Assembly: GCA_007132685.1 (NCBI GenBank)
Contig: SLOC01000042.1
Span: forward strand, 1-5,332
Direction: 5' to 3'
From: Candidatus Saccharimonadota bacterium
Lineage (GTDB): Bacteria > Patescibacteriota > Saccharimonadia > Saccharimonadales > SLHW01
Length of the DNA stretch: 5,332 nt
The notes beneath the pieces were generated by a model. It saw only the letters and a program-made list of their open reading frames with translations. It did no database searches and had not been told where the DNA came from. Shown here piece after piece: positions 1-5,332 of the stretch (position 1 is the stretch's first letter; the number at the start of each line of letters is the position of its first letter). A program made the position numbers and the translations under genes.

Positions 1-2666
1 AAGGGTCGGTACAGTTCTACGCTGCGGTACCAATCGCACTTATTGATGTGGTGAAGCAAGCAGTAGTTAGTGCCTATCCCTCGGCTCGACTGGAGGAGAT
101 AGAAGAACACAATATATTCAACCAAACGGGCAAGTTAAGCGGTACGAGCGGTGGCGAGATGAGCCTGAAGGAGCACTATGCTTACCCAATAGCTACCTAT
201 CAAGACATTAAACGAGATCCAATCCAGTCGATGCTTAATTCTCTCTCAACGCTTGAAAATGAGGACGGTGCAGGAATACAAATACTATTGCGTCCTGCGC
301 CGAAAGAGTGGAGAAGCACTGCGAGCAGTATCGCTTCGAGCAAACGGAAAGGCAAGAAGGACCGTAAAGGTTTAGAGGCAGGATTTTATTGGCTCCAACA
401 GCTATTTTCAGCGCTAACCTCTCCACCTGAAGGCAAGGAGGGAGGTGATAGTTCTGGGGCTGACCTTTCACCAATGGATCAAAACATTCTTAATTCTATT
501 GATGAAAAAACGAGCAACCCTGGCTTTGAAACGCTTATTCGTGTAGTCGCTTCAAGCAATACCCCTGAGCGATCGCAGGCGGTTTTGAGTAACATAACCG
601 CGTCTTTCTCGTTATTTGATTCACCTGGGAGAAATGGATTCTATTTCACTCCAGCCAAGGACATCGAGAGTTTTGTAACAGCATACATCTTGCGTATTTT
701 CCCCCAGGCATATAACAAGAATATCCTCAACACAATTGAGCTAGCGACGCTCTACCACTTTCCAGACCAGAAGAATATTCCAACTTCACAACTTGAGAGG
801 CAGCACTCCAAACAAGTCGATGGTCCGCGCAACATGGCAGATGAAGGGTTATTGCTTGGCTACAACGTGTTTCGTGGAAATAAAAAGCCAATTCGGATTG
901 CCCATGAAGATCGTGCTCGGCACATGTATGTTGTCGGACAAACCGGCGTTGGTAAATCACAGTTCTTAGAAAACTTGGCGTTACAGGACATGATTGACGG
1001 TACCGGCTTTGCTTTTGTTGATCCGCACGGCGATACGGCCGAGAGATTGTTGGCAATGGTGCCAAAAGAGCGCACAGAGGATGTAATTTATTTTTGTCCT
1101 GCAGAGATGGATTATCCTATGGGGCTCAACCTGTTTGAGTTTCACACAGAAGAGCAACAGGATTTTCTTATCCAGGAAGCCATCAATATGCTCTACAAGC
1201 TGTACGACCCTCAACGACAGGGCATCATCGGGCCACGCTATGAGCACTGGTTCCGTATGGCGGCAAAAACCGTGATGGCTAATCCGGCCGGTGGAACTTT
1301 CATCGACATACCGAAAGTATTCACTGATAACCAGTACGCCAAAGAGCTAATCAAGCACGTGAAAGACCAGGTGGTACTTGATTTTTGGCACAAAGAAATG
1401 GCGAGCACAACTGATTACCATAAGAGTGAAATTCTCGGCTGGTTTGTGAGTAAGTTCGGTGCTTTTCTTGCAAACGACATGATGCGTAATATTATCGGCC
1501 AGTCAAAAAGCGCATTTAACTTGCGCGACATAATGGACAATAAAAAAATTCTACTAGTCAACTTAAGTAAAGGTCGAACCGGTGATCTGAACTCTAAACT
1601 GTTGGGCATGGTATTTGTAATGAAATTCCAGGCAGCTGCAATGAGCAGGTCTGATGTTCCGGAGCATGAAAGGCAAGATTTCGCGCTCTATGTCGACGAG
1701 TTTCAGAACTTCTCAACTGATTCGTTTGCGACCATTCTATCCGAGGCGCGGAAATATCACTTAAACCTCATTGTTGCGAACCAGTTTACGACGCAGCTTT
1801 CTGATGAGATACGAGACGCGGTTTTTGGTAATGTTGGCACGATTGTATCTTTCCGAGTGGGGCAAAATGATGTTGATGGCTTGACGCGCTACTTCCAGCC
1901 TCTATTTGGCACCGATGACTTGTTACGGGTGCCAAACTGGAACACGGTCGTTAGAACACTCGTAAACGGGGTTCCCACTCAACCCTTTAGTATGGCCACT
2001 TTGCCACCGCTTGGCGAACCCAACCCGCAACTAGGAAAAGCGCTCAAACAACTCTCGTTTGCTAAATATGGTAAACCAAAGAAAAAGGCTGAAGAACTGA
2101 TTTTCGCTCGACTTGCTACACAGGAGCCGACTAATCCGTCAGCTGGCATGAGGCGATCTGGTGCAGCTGGGGCGTTTGGTGGTCAAGCGCCAGGAGCAAA
2201 ATCAGCGTCAACCGGCTCCTCGTTCTTGGATGATTGGCTCGCAAAGCGGAAACGAATGCAGCCAGCAGCTGGTCAAAAACCTGGCACCCCGGCAAGTGTT
2301 TCGCCTCCTGCAGGCCGTCCCTCCGTCACTTCAGGCACTGCCGTATCCGCATCTGAGACACCATCACCATCACCGAGCGCAAAGCAACAAACGCCACAAA
2401 CGACCACAGGCAACGCCACGACCGCCAAACCTGCTGACAGCGACAGTAAGCAAACCGCCCCCGCAGAAAAAACAGACCAAACTGATGATGTAGCGCAACT
2501 CCGCAATCAAGTGGAACAGGAAATTTCAGAGCAACCACAGAATCAGCAAAAAGATGAAGGCGAGGTCAAGGTTGGCGCACATCACGATGATGTTGAAGAG
2601 CATGAAAACACGATCTATATAGATAAAGAGGGCAAGCTTCATCAAGAATCGCCCTCAGATGACTAG
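1..2666 (+). CDS. Type IV secretion-type DNA-transfer ATPase (VirD4/TraG-like), 5' partial
   Basis: This is probably a hexameric P-loop ATPase at the inner face of the membrane that drives DNA or DNA-protein transfer (type IV coupling protein family). The frame is open from base 3, with no stop before the first GTG at 48. The 15 upstream codons (GSVQFYAAVPIALID) continue the fold, so the true start lies outside the window. Counting from GTG 48 (872 residues), Walker A GQTGVGKS is at 297-304 and Walker B ALYVDEFQNF has D550-E551. The sensor-like ANQ is at 577-579 and a TraM-recognition-like region follows (about 590-680). Residues 1-90 form an N-terminal domain typical of CPR homologues. A basic Lys/Arg linker lies at 98-108. 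From about 690 the protein is low complexity (Ala/Pro/Ser/Thr/Gln, then acidic), ending in a short ordered-looking NTIYIDKEGKLHQ. No membrane helix is visible, but one may lie upstream. The ATPase family is secure; the substrate is unknown. Confidence 0.88.
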   Translation, partial: GSVQFYAAVPIALIDVVKQAVVSAYPSARLEEIEEHNIFNQTGKLSGTSGGEMSLKEHYAYPIATYQDIKRDPIQSMLNSLSTLENEDGAGIQILLRPAPKEWRSTASSIASSKRKGKKDRKGLEAGFYWLQQLFSALTSPPEGKEGGDSSGADLSPMDQNILNSIDEKTSNPGFETLIRVVASSNTPERSQAVLSNITASFSLFDSPGRNGFYFTPAKDIESFVTAYILRIFPQAYNKNILNTIELATLYHFPDQKNIPTSQLERQHSKQVDGPRNMADEGLLLGYNVFRGNKKPIRIAHEDRARHMYVVGQTGVGKSQFLENLALQDMIDGTGFAFVDPHGDTAERLLAMVPKERTEDVIYFCPAEMDYPMGLNLFEFHTEEQQDFLIQEAINMLYKLYDPQRQGIIGPRYEHWFRMAAKTVMANPAGGTFIDIPKVFTDNQYAKELIKHVKDQVVLDFWHKEMASTTDYHKSEILGWFVSKFGAFLANDMMRNIIGQSKSAFNLRDIMDNKKILLVNLSKGRTGDLNSKLLGMVFVMKFQAAAMSRSDVPEHERQDFALYVDEFQNFSTDSFATILSEARKYHLNLIVANQFTTQLSDEIRDAVFGNVGTIVSFRVGQNDVDGLTRYFQPLFGTDDLLRVPNWNTVVRTLVNGVPTQPFSMATLPPLGEPNPQLGKALKQLSFAKYGKPKKKAEELIFARLATQEPTNPSAGMRRSGAAGAFGGQAPGAKSASTGSSFLDDWLAKRKRMQPAAGQKPGTPASVSPPAGRPSVTSGTAVSASETPSPSPSAKQQTPQTTTGNATTAKPADSDSKQTAPAEKTDQTDDVAQLRNQVEQEISEQPQNQQKDEGEVKVGAHHDDVEEHENTIYIDKEGKLHQESPSDD

Positions 2667-2688
2667 TAGTCAAAAACAGTAGTTTCAG
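2667..2688. other. Convergent 22-bp gap without a visible terminator
   Basis: The ATPase gene and the minus-strand membrane-protein gene end tail to tail, only 22 bp apart. I see no GC-rich stem followed by a T run on either strand. The small palindrome at 2661-2671 (GACTA-G-TAGTC) is too short and has no T run after it. Transcripts from the two sides therefore probably overlap at their 3' ends or stop inside each other's coding region. Confidence 0.5.
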
Positions 2689-3267
2689 CTATGATTTTCG
2701 GCGAATGAGCACTTTTGCACCAAGCTCTAAAACGGTTGCAAAAATGTATCCAGATATAAACAGTAAAATAAAGAGCAGATAATTAAATGGTATACCGTAG
2801 CGGTAGGCATACAGCAAGCTAATGGTTACACCAATAAAAGTAATTATTGAACCCCAGGCGATACCAACAGGGCGGGCAACCGTCTTGCTAGCAACTTCGC
2901 TCACGGTTTCGATAATTGGCTTATGAACGAATCGACTAAATCGCCTATCTTTTGTTGATAATCTTGCTTGAATGTCTTTAAGTATTTTTTGATACGCCTC
3001 AACCTTTAGTTTGGCATGCATATGAACCGAGTACGGTTTATCTGTCTGTTCAGCAGGTTTCTCGGTTTCCTTAATTTGCTCGGCAGACTTTGCCTCCGTC
3101 TCTATAGATTTACGAATCGTCTCTGCGGAGACTTCTGGCTCGTTTTCAGGAGCGCTTTCCATTGCCTCCAGTCGCTCGAGGTTTTTGCTTACTTCTTCGG
3201 ATACATCGAGCTCCTGACCTTTCTTTAATTCTTTATGCTCGGGAATTGGGTGACGTTCTTGACTCAT
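2689..3267 (-). CDS. Small two-helix membrane protein, acidic N-terminus, unknown function
   Basis: The product has 192 residues and I do not recognise a named family, although the style resembles uncharacterised Saccharibacteria proteins. Residues 1-80 are hydrophilic and Glu/Lys-rich, likely disordered and cytoplasmic. Residues 81-130 are basic with a probable amphipathic helix (KLKVEAYQKILKDIQARL) and a run of positive charge (KDRRFSRFVHK). Two hydrophobic segments follow at about 133-154 and 160-182, joined by a tight turn (YRYGIP), and the protein ends in RRKS. The positive-inside rule suggests both termini are cytoplasmic. The start is well supported: AAGGAGG sits 6 nt upstream, and the ATG overlaps the TGA of the preceding gene (ATGA). 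That predicts translational coupling with the surface protein and a shared role or stoichiometry. It could be an assembly partner or anchor for that protein, but this is inference. Confidence 0.85.
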   Translation of the reverse strand: MSQERHPIPEHKELKKGQELDVSEEVSKNLERLEAMESAPENEPEVSAETIRKSIETEAKSAEQIKETEKPAEQTDKPYSVHMHAKLKVEAYQKILKDIQARLSTKDRRFSRFVHKPIIETVSEVASKTVARPVGIAWGSIITFIGVTISLLYAYRYGIPFNYLLFILLFISGYIFATVLELGAKVLIRRKS

Positions 3268-4889
3268 CCTGTTCCTCCTTGCGACGCAAAATCATCTTTC
3301 ACTATACCGAGCTCTTTATTGTAGAGTCTGGTCCTGGCGAAAAAGTACCCAACAAATGCTGTAATCGTTGCAGTCATAATAAATCCTGCTCCAGGGCCAG
3401 TGTCAGGCAGTGTGCGCACCACTTGTTCAGTTGCTTTGAGTGGAGACATGGGTAGATATATCTCGACAGTGTTTCCATAAACGTTTGTTAGGGTTAAATC
3501 ATATGAGCCTGGGTTTGAGTCAGGGATAGGAGTGTTTGGCAAATCTTCCTTGATTTGAATAGTGATTTTTTCGCTAACCCTGGCCTCAGAATCGATAGTT
3601 CTCTCGGGCCAGGCAACCAAGGAGCTTTCATCAATACTCCCTCCATGAAAATCGGTAATTAGTGCGTATTCCAGTACGTCTCCCATATGTTCTTCAATAG
3701 CAAACTCGATCGGCGCGTTAGCGGTATTTCTAGCAGTAAGTGTATAGGTTATAACGTCGCCTGGCTGTGCGGTCGTGCCATTAGCTTCTGCGATATCTTG
3801 TGTTACATTCTCAGCCGATTTACTTAACACTAGACAAGCAGTTACGTCATCTTCATCGGATGCTTCGTCGCACGGTCGACACTCCTCTTCGTCGGTTTGT
3901 ACGCCAGGCATTTGCGGACAGAGGTCGGGGAGCTCTACATACAGCAGGCTGACGCAATCACCGCCGTCACTGCCTTCTACTTGCTGATCGTTATAGGTCA
4001 CAGCCAGGCGAATTTCATAGGTGCCGGGCTTATCAAATTGTATGCTTTGCCCCCGTGAATCTTCTGCGATATAGTCATCAAAACCGATTCGGCTGGAGGT
4101 TTTTGTGTCATACACTTCTTCACTCTCACGTTCAATAGCTCGATAAGTCATAGACACAGTGTCATCATCACCCAGGTCATTTCCTGTGGCAGTGCCATGA
4201 AATCGCACCGAAGTCCCGGTTGTAATTGAGGAGCGATCGAGCACGCTCATACGAATATTCCCACAGATAACAACTGGTTGTGCCATTGGCTCGGGCGGCG
4301 GAGGCGGCGGAGGCGGCGGAGGCGGAGGTTCAGGTGCATCCACAATTGCGATATTGCCGCAATTGTAAAGCACCACAAAAGGTGTTCCGTTGTCACGAGT
4401 GCCGACAAGTGCTTCGTAGCTTGAATAGTCCCAAGAGTCCCAACTCCATAGATAGCGCATATAATATGTCTTTCCTTCTATTTGGACTGCTTTTTCGCCT
4501 TCTTTTCCGTACGGCAATCTTCCCAGTGACATCAGCTTTTTATCATAATCAGTAGAGCGTATAGTCTTTCTTTCAGCTTCAGCTAAAGAATCACAACTTA
4601 CGCCAAAGTGTTCAAGCGTATCTCGGAAATTATAATTGTTATCACGACAGTGAGTAAGGGCTTCTGCCTGAGAAGAGAATCCACCTGGAATCACATCATT
4701 GCGCGAGCTTGCAAGAGAGGGTTCGGGCTGAAACGTCACAGCAAGTAGCTGGACGATAAACCCAAGCACTACGAAAGACACCCCTATTCTGCGAATGCGC
4801 TCTTCTTTCTTCAATCGTGCTGCATAAAATGAAACCTGGCCAATAAGGCTGGGGTTGAAGGGAAGGTTGCTGAGTAATTTTTTATACAT
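3264..4889 (-). CDS. Doubly anchored surface protein with PKD-like and DUF11-like domains and LPxTG-like C-terminus
   Basis: This 541-residue envelope protein resembles a recurrent Saccharibacteria surface family. Residues 1-33 are a basic cytoplasmic stretch. A hydrophobic segment (about 34-53) precedes LASS, so it is a signal anchor or a late-cleaved signal peptide. Residues 60-183 form a domain with conserved-looking RSTDYDKKLMSLGRLPYG (111-128) and YLWSWDSWDYSSY (146-158). Residues 188-199 are 12 consecutive prolines. About 205-320 is beta-rich and PKD-like (FDKPGTYEIRLAV). Cysteines 324, 337, 340 and 352 cluster before a DUF11-like domain (about 352-450, PGDVITYTLTARNT). LPDTG at 494-498 is followed by a hydrophobic helix and ARTR, then a 20-residue tail, longer than in classical sortase substrates. 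It could be sortase-anchored or simply held by two helices. No enzymatic motif is seen, so an adhesin or structural role in host contact is inference. The Shine-Dalgarno is weak. Confidence 0.88.
   Translation of the reverse strand: MYKKLLSNLPFNPSLIGQVSFYAARLKKEERIRRIGVSFVVLGFIVQLLAVTFQPEPSLASSRNDVIPGGFSSQAEALTHCRDNNYNFRDTLEHFGVSCDSLAEAERKTIRSTDYDKKLMSLGRLPYGKEGEKAVQIEGKTYYMRYLWSWDSWDYSSYEALVGTRDNGTPFVVLYNCGNIAIVDAPEPPPPPPPPPPPPEPMAQPVVICGNIRMSVLDRSSITTGTSVRFHGTATGNDLGDDDTVSMTYRAIERESEEVYDTKTSSRIGFDDYIAEDSRGQSIQFDKPGTYEIRLAVTYNDQQVEGSDGGDCVSLLYVELPDLCPQMPGVQTDEEECRPCDEASDEDDVTACLVLSKSAENVTQDIAEANGTTAQPGDVITYTLTARNTANAPIEFAIEEHMGDVLEYALITDFHGGSIDESSLVAWPERTIDSEARVSEKITIQIKEDLPNTPIPDSNPGSYDLTLTNVYGNTVEIYLPMSPLKATEQVVRTLPDTGPGAGFIMTATITAFVGYFFARTRLYNKELGIVKDDFASQGGTG
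3274..3280 (-). promoter_or_regulatory. Strong Shine-Dalgarno inside the end of the upstream gene
   Basis: On the minus strand AAGGAGG lies 6 nt before the ATG of the 192-residue membrane protein. The same bases encode the C-terminal Gly-rich end (QGGTG) of the surface protein, so the last codons of one gene double as the ribosome site of the next. It fixes the start at 3267. Confidence 0.85.
4293..4328 (-). repeat. 9-bp tandem repeat encoding a polyproline linker
   Basis: On the plus strand GGCGGCGGA occurs three times perfectly in tandem (4294-4320), followed by a partial copy GGCGGA (4321-4326). On the minus strand it encodes 12 consecutive prolines (residues 188-199 of the surface protein), bounded by Glu on both sides. 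Because the unit is 9 bp, gain or loss of a copy would keep the frame and change the linker by three prolines. Confidence 0.9.
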
Positions 4890-4917
4890 TATTTATTCTT
4901 TAGTGCTACTGCTTAGT

Positions 4918-4947
4918 ATTAAAGCATGAAAACGTGTGTTCAATCAA
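4918..4947 (-). promoter_or_regulatory. Candidate promoter of the surface-protein operon
   Basis: Read on the minus strand, TTGATT (4942-4947) is followed by an 18-nt spacer and TTTAAT (4918-4923), which is preceded by an extended -10 TGC. The hexamers match the sigma70 consensus at 4/6 and 5/6. Transcription would begin near 4911, about 20 nt before the ATG at 4889, giving a short leader with only a weak AAAGAA ribosome site. An alternative pairing (TTGAAC with AATACT, 17-nt spacer) overlaps it. Confidence 0.5.
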
Positions 4948-4956
4948 CAACACACG
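4933..4956. repeat. Inverted repeat between divergent promoters, possible operator
   Basis: CGTGTGTT (4933-4940) and AACACACG (4949-4956) are perfect 8-bp inverted repeats separated by 8 nt (CAATCAAC). The spacer holds the -35 of the candidate minus-strand promoter, and the right arm ends 4 bp before the gyrB -35. A dimeric regulator here could control both directions. Alternatively, on the minus strand the stem is followed by TTTT and could act as a weak terminator of antisense transcription coming from gyrB. The choice between the two is open. Confidence 0.5.
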
Positions 4957-4960
4957 CCTC

Positions 4961-4989
4961 TTGGCATAAAAGCTGGATTCGTCTATACT
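4961..4989 (+). promoter_or_regulatory. gyrB promoter, sigma70-like
   Basis: TTGGCA (4961-4966) and TATACT (4984-4989) are separated by exactly 17 nt, each matching the consensus at 5 of 6 positions. Transcription would start near 4996 and give a leader of about 50 nt before the GTG of gyrB. This is the best promoter match I found in the window. Confidence 0.75.
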
Positions 4990-5025
4990 AGATACAAGCT
5001 AACGGGAAACACAACACCTGTAAAA

Positions 5026-5033
5026 GAGAGGGA
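5026..5033 (+). promoter_or_regulatory. Probable gyrB ribosome binding site
   Basis: GAGAGGGA lies about 11-12 nt before GTG 5045, a longer spacing than usual. An in-frame TAA at 5021-5023 and the absence of any other ATG, GTG or TTG codon between it and 5045 leave GTG 5045 as the only conventional start that retains the whole conserved N-terminus. Confidence 0.55.
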
Positions 5034-5044
5034 TATCCACACAC

Positions 5045-5332
5045 GTGTCAAAGCAGAAACAGTATAGCTCTGAGCAAATTCAGGTTCTAGAAGGACTAGA
5101 GCCGGTACGCAAGCGTCCTGGAATGTATATTGGAGGGACCGGTGTCGATGGCCTCCATCACTTATTAAAGGAAATCGCTGACAATGCGGTAGATGAGGCA
5201 ATAGCTGGTTATGCTGATAGCCTTTGGTTAACGCTAAAAGCAGACGGTGGTGTGGAGGTTCGTGATAATGGGCGAGGTATACCGGTGGACCGCCACGCCA
5301 AAACTGGTAAAAGTGCTCTAGAGACCGTGCTG
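5045..5332 (+). CDS. gyrB: DNA gyrase subunit B, N-terminal ATPase domain, 3' partial
   Basis: This is the ATP-hydrolysing subunit of the type IIA topoisomerase that introduces negative supercoils together with GyrA. Only the first 96 residues are present, from a GTG start to the window edge, and they cover the start of the GHKL ATPase fold. Visible hallmarks are VLEGLEPVRKRPGMYIG (14-30), EIADNAVDEAIAGYA with the catalytic-base Glu at 43 and the Mg-binding Asn at 47, and the nucleotide-binding DNGRGIP at 74-80. These correspond to E. coli GyrB Glu42, Asn46, Asp73 and Gly77. The reading frame is intact, with every expected residue present. From this fragment ParE cannot be excluded; GyrB is preferred because reduced CPR genomes usually carry one type IIA enzyme of this kind. 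It is driven by the promoter at 4961-4989. Confidence 0.9.
   Translation, partial: MSKQKQYSSEQIQVLEGLEPVRKRPGMYIGGTGVDGLHHLLKEIADNAVDEAIAGYADSLWLTLKADGGVEVRDNGRGIPVDRHAKTGKSALETVL

Larger units (their letters stand above)
4890..5044. other. Divergent intergenic region
   Basis: This 155-bp stretch separates the surface-protein operon (leftward) from gyrB (rightward). It contains both candidate promoters, whose -35 elements are only 13 bp apart, and the inverted repeat between and around them. The gyrB leader also holds the 8-bp palindromes GGATATCC (5031-5038) and ACACGTGT (5041-5048), the latter spanning the GTG start. I see no small ORF or RNA gene here. Confidence 0.7.

Noticed and set aside
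727..1065. 112-codon minus-strand frame opposite the Walker A region
   Set aside because: It is antisense to the conserved ATPase core, has no ribosome site that I can see and no recognisable protein pattern.
2161..2493. 110-codon plus-strand reading frame inside the ATPase tail, with a His run
   Set aside because: It lies fully within the ATPase gene in another frame. Its composition is a frame-shifted reading of the Pro/Ser/Thr-rich tail, and the His run comes from ACCATC repeats.
2661..2671. Palindrome GACTA-G-TAGTC at the end of the ATPase gene as a terminator
   Set aside because: The stem is too short and AT-rich, the loop is too small, and no T run follows on either strand.
4280..4555. 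Plus-strand frame rich in Ala/Glu repeats opposite the surface protein
   Set aside because: The AEAAEAAEA run is just the GGC/GGA tandem repeat read in another frame on the opposite strand.
4680..4740. Lipoprotein signal in the surface protein
   Set aside because: There is no cysteine after the hydrophobic segment (FQPEPSLASS), so no lipobox.
4983..5201. Minus-strand 72-codon frame over the gyrB start
   Set aside because: It is antisense to the highly conserved GyrB N-terminus and would overlap the gyrB promoter; no protein signature.
1..5332. CRISPR array, tRNA/rRNA, insertion sequence or defence system
   Set aside because: No regularly spaced repeats, no RNA gene pattern, and no transposase, terminal repeats or nuclease motifs were seen on either strand.

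Overview
The window most likely comes from a member of the Patescibacteria/CPR, specifically Candidatus Saccharibacteria (TM7). That rests on three protein styles I recognise from that group, not on any search. The first is a long VirD4/TraG-like ATPase with a lineage-type N-terminal domain and a disordered C-terminal tail. The second is a surface protein with a distinctive N-terminal anchor and a C-terminal LPDTGPG plus membrane segment. The third is the GyrB N-terminus. By eye GC is in the mid-40s. UGA acts as a normal stop in one gene, which fits the standard bacterial code and argues against code-25 lineages such as Absconditabacteria/Gracilibacteria.

Layout. Positions 1-2666 (+) hold most of a type IV secretion-type DNA-transfer ATPase whose 5' end lies outside the window. 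After a 22-bp convergent gap, positions 2689-3267 (-) encode a small two-helix membrane protein of unknown function. Its start overlaps by 4 nt (ATGA) the stop of the gene at 3264-4889 (-), a 541-residue envelope protein. That protein has an N-terminal anchor, a 12-proline linker, PKD-like and DUF11-like beta domains, a Cys cluster and an LPxTG-like C-terminal anchor. A 155-bp divergent intergenic region (4890-5044) carries back-to-back promoters and an 8+8 bp inverted repeat. From 5045 (+) the first 96 codons of DNA gyrase subunit B (gyrB) run off the end.

How the parts relate. The two minus-strand genes look like a translationally coupled operon whose products sit in the envelope. The ATPase converges on them and is probably part of a DNA- or protein-translocating envelope machine, but adjacency is the only link seen here. 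gyrB is a housekeeping gene that shares the divergent control region. I see no RNA gene, CRISPR array, insertion sequence, attachment site or defence system. The most interesting unexplained material is the doubly anchored surface protein with its coupled membrane partner, and the compact divergent promoter region.
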